Source: a bacterium
Lineage (GTDB): Bacteria; Actinomycetota; Acidimicrobiia; Spongiisociales; Spongiisociaceae
Assembly: GCA_028821575.1 (NCBI GenBank)
Contig: JAPPFW010000054.1
Location: 1-59,065 of the forward strand
Length of the DNA stretch: 59,065 nucleotides
Direction of reading: 5' to 3'
In this document: positions 25,399 through 34,385 of the stretch, one piece after another
Layout: each line of letters opens with the position of its first letter
How positions within the stretch are numbered: position 1 is the first letter of the stretch
Notes under the pieces: model-generated
Told to the model about the DNA's origin: nothing
What the model saw: the letters and a program-made list of their open reading frames with translations, nothing else
Database searches by the model: none
Position numbers and translations under genes: made by a program

Positions 25399-27698
25399 TC
25401 GAGACCCGGTCGGTCGGGAGACGTGTCGAACGGGTCGATGCCCTGTCGAAGGCTCTCGGGACGGCAGCGTACGTCGAGGACATCCAGGTCCCAGGGATGC
25501 TGCACGCTGCTCTCACCAGAAGCTTCTCGCCCCACGCCGTGGTGACTGTGGAGGAGGCCCCGGCACGTTCGGCGCCGGGTGTCGAGGGGGTCCTCTCCTC
25601 CGCGACGATCGGAACGGTCGCACCAGGTGGTCCGTCCTTCGATCCGGCGTGCCACGACTTCGAGAGGGATCCTGCCTTCGATCCCCAGCCCGGTGACTTC
25701 CGGCTGTTCGACCGGCGGGTCCGCTACGTGGGAGAGCCGGTGGCGGCGGTGGCGGCCCGCACCCGGAAGGAGGCTCAAGCTGCGGCGGACAGGGTGGACG
25801 TTCGTTACCGGCCGCTCACCTCCGCGGTAAGTATCGAGGATGCAATCGCCATGGACGCGGTGGTGATCCACGATTCGATTTCCTCGAACATCGCCGACAC
25901 CTTCCGGGTGGCCACAGGCGATCCCGAGTCCGCCTTCGCGGGCGCGGATCGGGTCGTCGAGAGTGGCTTCGACACCCCCCGGCAGAAGCAATGCCAACTC
26001 GAGCCCACCGGTTGCCTGGTGATACCGGCCACGGATGGCCGTATGGAAGTATGGACCTCGCACCAATCCCCGCACCGGGCCAGAAGCACGCTGGCCCACC
26101 TCTTCTCCATCCCCGAGACACGCCTGCGGGTGGTCAATCCCGAGATCGGCGGTGCGTTCGGCAAGGCAGACGCCCTGACGGCCGAGCCCTACGCGTTGGC
26201 GCTGTCCCTGGTCACGGGGAGCCCGGTCAGGCTGGTCTTTTCCCGCACGGAGGACTTCGTAGGTACGGAAGCCCGCCACCCGATGGTTGCGGAGGTGGCG
26301 ATGTCCCTCTCGGCGGAAGGGCTGATCACCGGGGTCAAAGCCCGGTGCCGGGTCGACTGGGGCGCCTACCGGAGTCACAGTCCGCGGGTTCTCAGGGTGA
26401 TCGCCAACCAGTTCCTCCAGACCTACGACATCCCGAACGCGGACATAGAGGTCGTCGGCGTCTTTACCAACACCCCGGTCGCGGGGGCATTCAGGGGCTA
26501 CGGCGGCCCCCAGTCGGTGTTCGCGCTAGAGCACATGATGGACGTGGCGGCGAGGTCGGTTGGCGTCGACCCCCTCGCCTTCAGGAAGCGACACCGGATG
26601 CGGGACGGCGTACCGTGGGGTCCCCAGGGACGCCCGCTCGACCTTTCGGGATTCGATGAGACGCTGAGGGTTGCGTCGGAGACCTTCGGATGGGGCGATT
26701 CCACCGCTCCGCCACCGGAGTCCCACCTGCGGAGAGGTCGTGGGATGGCGATGACCTCCTGGAAGAGCGGCATCGCGGGCAAGCCCGGGTCGATCGACCT
26801 CAGCGGTGCGACCGTGTGCCTCAACCGCGACGGTACGGTGGACCTGCGGGTGGCGGCCATCGAGATGGGCACCGGGATCCGCACGACCCTGGCCCAGATC
26901 TGCGCCGACACTCTCGGGGTTGCGGTGGGAAGCGTGCGTACCGTCCCTGCAGACAGTGCGGCCACACCCTTCGATTCGGGCGCCAACGCCAGCCGCTCGC
27001 TGTACAGATGCGGCCAAGCTGTCATGGCCGCGGCCACCAAGGCGAGGGACCGGATGTTGGCCAGCGCGGCGGACATCTTGGAGGTGGATGCAGCCGACCT
27101 GACCGTAGCGGATGGTGTGGTGTTTGCGGTCGGCGCCCCCGGATACGGCATATCGGTGGCGGACCTGGCTCGTCGCGCGCTCATGAAAGGGGTGGACATC
27201 GTCGAGACCGCCTACACGGAGTTCGAGAACGCTCCCACTTACGCGGTTCACTGTGCCGAAGTGGACATCGACATCGACACCGGCGAGTTGACCGTCAACC
27301 GCATGCTGGCAGTCCAGGACGTCGGGACGGCGATCAACCCGACCATCGTCGAAGGCCAGATCGAGGGCGCCACCCACCAGGGTCTCGGCTACGCGCTCAC
27401 GGAAGAGCTCATCGTCGATGAGGGCGGTGTCCTTGTGAACGGGAACCTCATGGACTACACGGTGACATATGCAGGAGACGGTCCGACCATCGAGGTGCAG
27501 ATAGTCGAGTGTCCCGATCCGACCGGTCCGTTCGGCGCCAAGGGGGCAGGGGAGCCGAGCATCATGCTTCCGGCTCCGGCAGTTGCCAACGCCGTACTCG
27601 ACGCGGTGCGAGTCAGCGTCACCTCGCTTCCCCTGACCCCCGAGAAGCTCCTGGCGGCGCTCACCGACCGGAACAGCGACGAGGGATTGCCCGTCTGA
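25395..27698 (+). CDS. Molybdenum hydroxylase, molybdopterin-binding large subunit (CoxL-like)
   Basis: A 767-residue catalytic subunit. Characteristic positions are GGAFGKAD, the AFRGYGGPQ loop, EMGTG and the catalytic Glu720 in GAKGAGEPS. The CO-dehydrogenase active-site loop (with Cys) is not seen, so it is an aldehyde/heterocycle hydroxylase, not a true CO dehydrogenase. It hydroxylates a carbon next to a ring nitrogen or oxidises an aldehyde using water. The FAD subunit is not adjacent; a candidate is at 35651-36529. It shares its last base with the next start codon. Confidence 0.9.
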   Translation: MIETRSVGRRVERVDALSKALGTAAYVEDIQVPGMLHAALTRSFSPHAVVTVEEAPARSAPGVEGVLSSATIGTVAPGGPSFDPACHDFERDPAFDPQPGDFRLFDRRVRYVGEPVAAVAARTRKEAQAAADRVDVRYRPLTSAVSIEDAIAMDAVVIHDSISSNIADTFRVATGDPESAFAGADRVVESGFDTPRQKQCQLEPTGCLVIPATDGRMEVWTSHQSPHRARSTLAHLFSIPETRLRVVNPEIGGAFGKADALTAEPYALALSLVTGSPVRLVFSRTEDFVGTEARHPMVAEVAMSLSAEGLITGVKARCRVDWGAYRSHSPRVLRVIANQFLQTYDIPNADIEVVGVFTNTPVAGAFRGYGGPQSVFALEHMMDVAARSVGVDPLAFRKRHRMRDGVPWGPQGRPLDLSGFDETLRVASETFGWGDSTAPPPESHLRRGRGMAMTSWKSGIAGKPGSIDLSGATVCLNRDGTVDLRVAAIEMGTGIRTTLAQICADTLGVAVGSVRTVPADSAATPFDSGANASRSLYRCGQAVMAAATKARDRMLASAADILEVDAADLTVADGVVFAVGAPGYGISVADLARRALMKGVDIVETAYTEFENAPTYAVHCAEVDIDIDTGELTVNRMLAVQDVGTAINPTIVEGQIEGATHQGLGYALTEELIVDEGGVLVNGNLMDYTVTYAGDGPTIEVQIVECPDPTGPFGAKGAGEPSIMLPAPAVANAVLDAVRVSVTSLPLTPEKLLAALTDRNSDEGLPV

Positions 27699-29131
27699 TG
27701 ACCGTCGGTAGCCTGTCGGGTGGCCTGGTGCTCACCATGGACCGCACCAGACCCGCCTACCGCGAGGCCACCCTGGTTATCGAGGATGGTTGCATCTCCG
27801 GCATCGTCGACGGTTACATACGCCACAACGAGTCGATCGACTGCCGTGGTTCGATCGTCATTCCAGGATTCGTCAACACCCATGCCCACATGGCCGAGGT
27901 CCTCTGGCGGGGATGCGGAGGTGAGCAGAACACCGTCGATTGGATCGCAAACCGCAAGCATCCCTTGATGGCGCAACTCGACGGGGACTCGATCCGAGTC
28001 GGTGTCAGGCTGGCTTGCGTGGAGATGCTCCGTTCCGGCACCACGGCTGTACTGGACCCGGAGGTGCCTGCCCACCTGGCAACCCGGGTGGCGTCAGCTA
28101 CCGGGGATATCGGCATCCGGGCGGGCCTCGCAGTGGCAGTGGCTTCGGGGGCCGGCTATGGCGCGTCGGATCATTCCCATGGCAACCATCATCACTCCCA
28201 TGCCGGTTCCGACTCTCTCGATGTGGCTGGCCCTGGTTTCCCCGGATTCGTCGAGCGGTGGCGACGCGACAAACACGAGCGGGCCGCACTCTGGCTCGGG
28301 TTGCGTGTGCTGAGCGCAGCCGACCGGCATCTCGGGAAGGTTATTTCGGCCGCGCTGGAGCGGAACCGGCTCCGTCTGACTTTCCATTGCGCGGAGCAGG
28401 AGGCCGATGTCGAGGCGGTTCGTGCGAGCAGCGGTGTGGGAACCCTCGAGTACGCCGAGGCGATCGGATTGCTCGGCCCTGCCACGGTCATCTCGCACGG
28501 GGTGCACCTCGACGAGCCGGACATCGAGGTCCTTCAGCGAACTGGTACGCGGGTTTCCCACTGTCCCAGCTCCAACTCCAGGACCGGTGCCGGAGTCGCC
28601 CCGGTACCGGCGATGACTTCGCGCGGCATCAACGTGGGACTCGGCACCGATGGCGGAATGGTGAACGACCGGTACGACATGCTGAGCGAGATGCGCTACG
28701 CGGCGCTTCTCCATAAGGCGGTGAGCGGCGATCCCAAGGCCGTGACACCGGAACGGGCGCTCCGGATGGCGACACGCGACGGGGCAAGGGCCCTCGGCCT
28801 GGAGTCGGGGATACTCAGACCGGGCGCACCCGCGGACGTGTGCGTGGTGGACTTGGAGGCGCTGGGATCATGGCCGGCGTACAACCCCGTCGACGCGCTG
28901 GTCTTCTCCGCCGGAAGCCGGAACGTCCGCCACGTGCTGGTCGGTGGAGAGCCGCGATTGCTCGGCGGGGACCTGGTCGGGGTGAACATTCCGGAACTCC
29001 TGGCCGAAGCAGCCGAGGTCTCGCGCTACACCATACGTGCGGCCGGGCTGGAGGAGGAGGTCAAGCCGTCCTGGCTAAGAAGGGAGGGAAGATCGTCCCA
29101 TGGCTACCGTCGCTCCCATCCTCACGGTTGA
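27698..29131 (+). CDS. Amidohydrolase of the deaminase type with a His-rich insert
   Basis: A 477-residue enzyme. NTHAHM (His62, His64), FHCAEQ, ISHGVHLDEPDIEV and GTDGG supply the metal and catalytic residues, and ATRDGARALGLESGILRPG is the conserved tail motif. Residues 159-168 carry six histidines (DHSHGNHHHSH). Together with the Gly/Ala-rich sequence around them they look like an inserted loop and may bind metal. The gene is coupled to the molybdenum hydroxylase, suggesting that ring hydroxylation is followed by hydrolysis or deamination. Confidence 0.85.
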   Translation: MTVGSLSGGLVLTMDRTRPAYREATLVIEDGCISGIVDGYIRHNESIDCRGSIVIPGFVNTHAHMAEVLWRGCGGEQNTVDWIANRKHPLMAQLDGDSIRVGVRLACVEMLRSGTTAVLDPEVPAHLATRVASATGDIGIRAGLAVAVASGAGYGASDHSHGNHHHSHAGSDSLDVAGPGFPGFVERWRRDKHERAALWLGLRVLSAADRHLGKVISAALERNRLRLTFHCAEQEADVEAVRASSGVGTLEYAEAIGLLGPATVISHGVHLDEPDIEVLQRTGTRVSHCPSSNSRTGAGVAPVPAMTSRGINVGLGTDGGMVNDRYDMLSEMRYAALLHKAVSGDPKAVTPERALRMATRDGARALGLESGILRPGAPADVCVVDLEALGSWPAYNPVDALVFSAGSRNVRHVLVGGEPRLLGGDLVGVNIPELLAEAAEVSRYTIRAAGLEEEVKPSWLRREGRSSHGYRRSHPHG

Positions 29132-29224
29132 CACCGGCGGATCGAGAGTCCGACGAACTAGCGACAGCCGTCCATGGTCGGGGCGGGGCCTTGGCAGGAC
29201 GTGGCCAAGGAGTCGGCCAGGACT

Positions 29225-30058
29225 CTACCGGGGCTCGGCCAGCACCCGGGTGAGTGCGTTTCCGGAAAGGATGGCTTCCTTCTCGGCTTGGGACGCCTGC
29301 AAGGATGTCACCTTGATCAGTTCGTCGTCGACGAAATAGAACGGATAGTCCGCCCCGAAGACGATCCGATCCGCTCCTAGGTTGTCCACGGCCCACTGGA
29401 GGACACGGCGCGATGCGCCGGTCGTCTGGAACGTGATCTTCGAGGAACGCACCTCCTCCAGCCAGAGCCCGCCCATGTGTGCTGCCTGCACGCGAGGGGA
29501 GTCCCATACGTCGAGAACCCCCGACAGTCCCTCCGGCTCGGCGAACGGGGAGCGGTCCTCGGGGCGGGGCCGGTCGGCCGCCGTGTACGGACCTCCGGGT
29601 GTCAACTGGCCCAGCACCGTGAGGTCTACATGGGTCACGAAGGGAACGTCCAACTGCCGGGCGCAGTCGACCACGGTGAGGAAGCCGGGGGCTCCGATCT
29701 CCTCCTTCATCAGGACGGGATGGAGCTTGATGCCTCTCATCCCCAGTTCGGAGACCGCCCTCTCCGCTTCGTGAACCGCTCCATCCTGGTCGTGCGGCCA
29801 AACGGTCGCGAAGGGGATGAGCCGATCGGGGTACCTCCCGGCGGCAGCCGCGACGAAGTCGTTGTTGCGCCGGCACTCGCCGGCCGACCTGCCGATACGC
29901 CATACCACGGCCTGGTCGATCCCGTAGCTGTCGAGACGCTCGACCGTACCGGACAGCGTGCAGCGAGCCGGATCCGCCACCACGTTGCCGATGCGCCGCA
30001 TCTGGTCGATAGCTTCCGGGTCATCCGGCAAGAGGTTGGCGTGCATATCGATGATCAA
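29225..30058 (-). CDS. Amidohydrolase-2 family protein
   Basis: About 277 residues of an amidohydrolase-2 TIM barrel. IIDMHANL gives the first metal His, but the second position of the HxH pair is Asn8. THVDL, AAHMGGL and FGADYPF provide the later His, His and Asp. Such enzymes act as decarboxylases or hydrolases on unsaturated acids. The start is unclear: TTG 30058 begins the conserved fold and has a weak AAGGT upstream, while GTG 30166 in the same frame would add 36 low-complexity basic residues. It is the gene after the Rieske oxygenase. Confidence 0.7.
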   Translation of the reverse strand: MIIDMHANLLPDDPEAIDQMRRIGNVVADPARCTLSGTVERLDSYGIDQAVVWRIGRSAGECRRNNDFVAAAAGRYPDRLIPFATVWPHDQDGAVHEAERAVSELGMRGIKLHPVLMKEEIGAPGFLTVVDCARQLDVPFVTHVDLTVLGQLTPGGPYTAADRPRPEDRSPFAEPEGLSGVLDVWDSPRVQAAHMGGLWLEEVRSSKITFQTTGASRRVLQWAVDNLGADRIVFGADYPFYFVDDELIKVTSLQASQAEKEAILSGNALTRVLAEPR

Positions 30059-30149
30059 CGGAGGTACCTTGTGATCTGGCTTGGACGCCCGGGTCCCGGA
30101 TCTCCAACCGGCAGGTCCGGGTTGGCCATGGTCGGTGCGCCGGCGCCGT

Positions 30150-31127
30150 TCAATGGACCTCGACACCTATCGCAGCGAGTGCCTTCCGGTACACCAGCGC
30201 CGGGTCGTCCGGTCCTTTCACGTGCAACTCGGCAGTCAGGTCCACCGGAAGCTCCTCCGGGCGCTGCTCCTCCACGATGGCCCGGTCCTGAGCGGAGACG
30301 ATCGACGACTTCTCGATGAAGCGATCGTCGGGAGCGTCGAGGTCGTAGTCGCGCATCTTGTAGGAGAAGCGCCGGAGCCGATTCGAGCTGACTGGGGATA
30401 TTGCAAGGAAGACGATGTGACGGCCGCCGTCGGGGTCGGTTCTGACCTGGCGGAGGGTGAATGGCAACGTTATCTGGTCGTAGATCTCGCTGTACGCACC
30501 CTTGTGCACCGCATTGGCAACCTCCATTCGCATGGTCACGTCTATCCTGTGACCGTCGCGGGCGATCGCGATTGGTGGAACGCGCGGTTGATCCCGGTTT
30601 CCCAACAGACCTGGATGCACCCACGCGAAGTGAGCGGTGTCCACGAAGTTCTCGACGAGCCTGGCCGCGCTCGCATTCCAATCGTCCTGTTCGGTAAGGA
30701 AGGTCCGGAAGCTCTCCTCGCCGAACTCCGGGAAGTCGGCAATCGGAGCGGCGGGGTCGCCGGGACAGACCCATACGATCCCGTACCGTTCAGTGACCCG
30801 GAAGGTGGTGAGGCGGGCCTTTGGCGGGATCTTGCGCGCCGGGTCAACGGACGGAATGCGGATGCACTTGCCGTCCGGCGCATACGACCAGCCGTGGTAG
30901 GCACAGACCAGCGTCTCCTCCTCGACCCATCCCAGCGACAAGGGCGTACCCCTGTGGATACACAGATCCTTGTGGGCAACGGAGCGCCCGCTCGCGGTCC
31001 GGTAGAGCACCACCCGTTCATCCAGCAGCGTTACGGCTCGCGGGCTCTCGGATACATCGGCGGAGAACGCCACCGGATGCCAGTAGTCACGGAGAGCCTC
31101 CGTGGAGACGGTCGTCACACCCTTCAT
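30150..31127 (-). CDS. Rieske non-heme iron oxygenase, oxygenase component (VanA-like)
   Basis: A 325-residue oxygenase alpha subunit. The Rieske motif is C56-x-H58 with C75-x2-H78 (CIHRG and CAYHGW). The mononuclear iron site is in ENFVDTAHFAWVHPG. The proportions resemble VanA/dicamba demethylase-type enzymes that demethylate or hydroxylate aromatic rings. A reductase gene is not seen nearby. I chose ATG 31127; GTG 31169 in frame would add 14 residues. With the amidohydrolase-2 gene and the transporter it forms a minus-strand group. Confidence 0.85.
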   Translation of the reverse strand: MKGVTTVSTEALRDYWHPVAFSADVSESPRAVTLLDERVVLYRTASGRSVAHKDLCIHRGTPLSLGWVEEETLVCAYHGWSYAPDGKCIRIPSVDPARKIPPKARLTTFRVTERYGIVWVCPGDPAAPIADFPEFGEESFRTFLTEQDDWNASAARLVENFVDTAHFAWVHPGLLGNRDQPRVPPIAIARDGHRIDVTMRMEVANAVHKGAYSEIYDQITLPFTLRQVRTDPDGGRHIVFLAISPVSSNRLRRFSYKMRDYDLDAPDDRFIEKSSIVSAQDRAIVEEQRPEELPVDLTAELHVKGPDDPALVYRKALAAIGVEVH

Positions 31128-31212
31128 TCGGTCTCTCTCACGTGTGGGGTTCAAAACGGTGTCGGCCACCCCCGACGAACCTGCCGCGGGTGGCCGATAC
31201 CTTATCGGAGGG

Positions 31213-32250
31213 CTACGGCTTTATGGGCGGATCCGGCAGATAGTCGAACGTGTAGAGACCGCTGATGTCCACGTCAGGCATCAGGTCGGCGTTCACCAGG
31301 GCTTCCTTGGTCGCTTCGAAGCCTCTCGCCTCGAAGGCCAGGATTCCCTCAGCCCGCGACAGGTCGTTGTCCCACTGCTCGATGTAGCGGTCGATCGACC
31401 ATGCCAACGAGTCCGGGTCGTTCGCCGGCATCTCCTCGATGAGTTTCTCCAGCGTCGCGTCACGGTTGTTGACCGCGTACTGGACCCCCTTTGCGTAGGC
31501 CCGCAGGAATCCTCTGACCGCGTCAGGATGTTCCTCCAGGAAGTCGTTGTTGACCGCCATCGACTGCCCGTAGATGGCCAAGCTGTCTCGTATGAAGAAC
31601 AGCGACTCTTCGCCTTCACGCGCGTTCAAGACCTCAGGAATCACCCCCGAAGTCCAGAAGTCGATGTAGCAGTCGAGCTCTCCCTCCAAGAACAGCACGT
31701 CGCTGCTCTCGCCTGTGGCAGGTATGACGTCCACGTCGGCGATATTCACACCGTTCGCGGCTGTCCACGCAATCCACAGCGCATGCTCGAACTCACCCAC
31801 TTGGTCTGCATACTTCCTTCCGGCCAGGTCTGCCGGTGTCTTGATCGACGGGTCACACAGGAAGACATTAGGACTACCGGTCCCTTGGACCCCGACGACC
31901 GTCACGGGGAGACCCTCGGGAACGCTCAGGACGAGCGGTGGAGCCGAGATCTGGCCGATCTCCAGCTCACCTGCGCCCAAGAGCGGCAGCACGGCACTCG
32001 ATCCGTCTCCTTCCATCCACTCGACGTTGAGACCTTCCTCCTCGAAGTAGCCGTTCGCTCCGGCCCAGATCAGCGGGGCCCAGTCACCGTCCATCTTCCA
32101 GTCGAAGCTGAAACGGATGACGACATCTTCGGCCTCTTCCTCGGCGCACGCTGCTCCGACCAGTGCTACCACCGCCAAGAGAACCATGGCCTTCGCGATA
32201 GCCCGACGGGGCGAATGTGCACCTCGTCCTAGTAAGCGTTTGGTGAACAT
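31213..32250 (-). CDS. ABC transporter substrate-binding lipoprotein (NMT1/SsuA/ThiY-like)
   Basis: A 345-residue binding protein. The signal peptide has basic residues, a hydrophobic core (AMVLLAVVALV) and a lipobox VGAAC ending at Cys35, so it is tethered to the outer face of the membrane. DWKMDGDWAPLIWAGANGYFEEEGLNVEW is the standard first half of NMT1/THI5-like binders of pyrimidines, sulfonates or aromatic acids. ATG 32250 follows a strong GGAGGGAGAG site. The permease and ATPase genes are upstream on the same strand. Confidence 0.9.
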   Translation of the reverse strand: MFTKRLLGRGAHSPRRAIAKAMVLLAVVALVGAACAEEEAEDVVIRFSFDWKMDGDWAPLIWAGANGYFEEEGLNVEWMEGDGSSAVLPLLGAGELEIGQISAPPLVLSVPEGLPVTVVGVQGTGSPNVFLCDPSIKTPADLAGRKYADQVGEFEHALWIAWTAANGVNIADVDVIPATGESSDVLFLEGELDCYIDFWTSGVIPEVLNAREGEESLFFIRDSLAIYGQSMAVNNDFLEEHPDAVRGFLRAYAKGVQYAVNNRDATLEKLIEEMPANDPDSLAWSIDRYIEQWDNDLSRAEGILAFEARGFEATKEALVNADLMPDVDISGLYTFDYLPDPPIKP

Positions 32251-32326
32251 CGCGTCTCTCCCTCCTTCCGTTAGTGCCATCCATGAGGACAGCTAGCTCC
32301 ATCCCTGCTTGTGATGACCTTCCTAA

Positions 32327-33166
32327 CTATTCGAGTACGACTGCGGGGTGCCACTTGACGAATCGCTTCTCGAATGCCACGACGAGCGTGAACGACGCGA
32401 TCCCCAGTAGCACAGCCAGGACCACCATGAGGAATACGGTGCTGGTGTCCAGGCGGCCCCGAGCGGTGATCAGAATCCAACCGAGCCCTTGCGCCCCGCC
32501 GACGAACTCCCCGACCAGCGCTCCGACCACGGCCAGCGGAGCGGAAATCCGGAACGCGGAGAAGATGTACGGCAGGGCATTCGGAAGCCTGATCTTCCAG
32601 AGTTCCTTCGCCTCGGTCGCGTTCAAGAGTCTCATCAGGCTGACCAACTCCGGATCCACGGACTTGAGCCCCAGGACGGTCGTCACGACGATCGGGAAGA
32701 AGGCGATCAGCGCTGCTATGAGCGCCTGGGGGAGGATGCCGTGCCCGAACCAGATAGTCAGCAGGGGTGCGATAGCGATGACCGGTGTGACCCTGATGAT
32801 GTTCAGGTACGGGTATAAGAGACGTTCGAGCAGCGCTGACCGAGCGATCAGGATCGCCAATGCAATCCCGACCACAGAGGCGAGGGCGAAGCCGATGATC
32901 GACTCGAAGAATGTGAAGAAAAAGGCCTCGGCCATCACGGCTGGTTTCGCAACCAGTCGATCCACCACCGTTGACGGCTTGGGGAACAGGTAGTTGGGGA
33001 TGTCGCGAAACCTCACCCACCCTTCCCATGCCAGGATCGTGGCGATGAGGATGACCAGAACCAGGGATCTCTTGGCGATGTCCTGCAACAGCCTGATCTC
33101 CCGCTCGGGCGGGATCACCGCGGAACGGAGACCCGGGGATGGCGCGGTACCTCGATCGGCGCTCAT
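32327..33166 (-). CDS. ABC transporter permease (SsuC/ThiX-like)
   Basis: A 279-residue inner-membrane protein with about six hydrophobic helices and the cytoplasmic coupling loop LMRLLNATEAKELWKIRLPNALPYIFSAFRI, which contains the EAA-type motif. It forms the channel for the binding protein at 31213-32250 with the ATPase at 33182-33964. The stop lies 76 bases before the binding-protein start. Confidence 0.9.
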   Translation of the reverse strand: MSADRGTAPSPGLRSAVIPPEREIRLLQDIAKRSLVLVILIATILAWEGWVRFRDIPNYLFPKPSTVVDRLVAKPAVMAEAFFFTFFESIIGFALASVVGIALAILIARSALLERLLYPYLNIIRVTPVIAIAPLLTIWFGHGILPQALIAALIAFFPIVVTTVLGLKSVDPELVSLMRLLNATEAKELWKIRLPNALPYIFSAFRISAPLAVVGALVGEFVGGAQGLGWILITARGRLDTSTVFLMVVLAVLLGIASFTLVVAFEKRFVKWHPAVVLE

Positions 33167-33181
33167 CTCGTCTCGATCTCC

Positions 33182-33964
33182 TCAGTCATGGAACTCCTGG
33201 CTGAGCGAGGCCCGCACCTCGTTGGTCTTCTTCAAGAACTCTACCGACGTCTTCAGATTCGGGTCCCGTGGCCTTGAGAAAGGGATGTCCACAGAGGTGA
33301 TCAGCCGACCCGGGCGTTCGCTGAGAACCAGTACCCGGTCGGAGAGGTAGACGGCCTCCGGGATCGAGTGCGTTATCAGCAGCACGCTTGCCTCCGTCGT
33401 GCGCCAGATCTTCAGAAGCTCATCGTGCATGTAGTCGCGGGTCAACTCGTCCAGCGCCCCGAACGGCTCGTCCAGCAACAGGATCGACGGCTCGAGCGTG
33501 AGGGCTCTGGCGATCGCTACCCGCTGCCTCATGCCCCCGGACAGCGAGTGGGGTAGTGCGTTCTCGAATCCGCTGAGACCGACCAGTTCCACGAGTTCCT
33601 GTGGCCTGGTGTCGACGTCAGCCGGGTCGGAGTCGACGACTTCGAGAGGGAGTGAGACGTTCTCGATGACGGTACGCCAGGGGGCGAGCACCGGGTCCTG
33701 GAACACGAACGCGAAGGCGTTGTCACGACGCGCATCGTAGGGTGACCGTCCCTGCACATCTATGTGACCCTGTACGACCTCTGCGGGCAACAGATCGCAG
33801 ATGGCCTTCAGAAGTGACGACTTCCCGCAGCCGGATGGACCGATGATCGCTACGAACTCGTTGTCGTCGACCTCGGCGTTAAAGCCGTCGAGAGCGACGA
33901 CGGCTTCCTTGCCCGAGCCGTAGACGATCGACAGGTCACGGGTGACGACGGCAGGGCGTCTCAT
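33182..33964 (-). CDS. ABC transporter ATP-binding protein (SsuB/ThiZ/TauB-like)
   Basis: A 260-residue ATPase. Walker A is GPSGCGKS at residues 42-49, then VFQDPVLAPW (Q-loop), LSGGMRQR (signature), ILLLDEPFGALD (Walker B) and ITHS (switch His). The TauB/SsuB group energises import of nitrate, sulfonate or pyrimidine-like solutes. It is the first gene of the transporter operon; the upstream ribosome site is weak. Confidence 0.92.
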   Translation of the reverse strand: MRRPAVVTRDLSIVYGSGKEAVVALDGFNAEVDDNEFVAIIGPSGCGKSSLLKAICDLLPAEVVQGHIDVQGRSPYDARRDNAFAFVFQDPVLAPWRTVIENVSLPLEVVDSDPADVDTRPQELVELVGLSGFENALPHSLSGGMRQRVAIARALTLEPSILLLDEPFGALDELTRDYMHDELLKIWRTTEASVLLITHSIPEAVYLSDRVLVLSERPGRLITSVDIPFSRPRDPNLKTSVEFLKKTNEVRASLSQEFHD

Positions 33965-34385
33965 CGTGTGGACGGGACCTTGATGCGCGCGGATGGATCC
34001 GGATGGAAGATGTGGGAGTCGGTGGGGGTCTGAGGCAGGGCGGATCGCTGGGCGGGCTGCTGTTGAGCGTTCGCGATTCGAAGCGCACCCAAGCGGGATC
34101 CTTCGTCGGATCGTCGAAGTATAACTGCGGGCCTCCTCCGGTGACAGGTACGCTACTGCTGAAATCCGTGTGGAGTAGAGAAAGTCTCACCTGACGAGAT
34201 GCACCTGTTCCGGAACCCCGCTGGGAATTGTCTTCTGCGGCCAACCCGGTCCTGAGTGACCACGGGTACGGCACGCTCCTGGAGGGTTTCGCCGGATCGG
34301 CCCTGCCTGATCGGTGTGCGGGTTTGCGGGCGCAGAGAACTGAACCTCGGCTGGGCTCGAGCCTCGGGCTGACAGGTCGCCATTC
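33965..34385. other. Intergenic region between divergent transporter genes
   Basis: This 421-base stretch separates the ABC ATPase (leftward) and the MFS gene (rightward). A nearly symmetric element, CTTCG-N9-CGAAG, spans 34101-34119 and is followed directly by TATAAC, which could be an operator and -10 box. No -35 match is convincing. No coding sequence is apparent. Confidence 0.35.

Noticed and set aside
25395-27698. True carbon monoxide dehydrogenase
   Set aside because: The Cys-containing active-site loop of form I CoxL is not visible; the gene is better called a general molybdenum hydroxylase.
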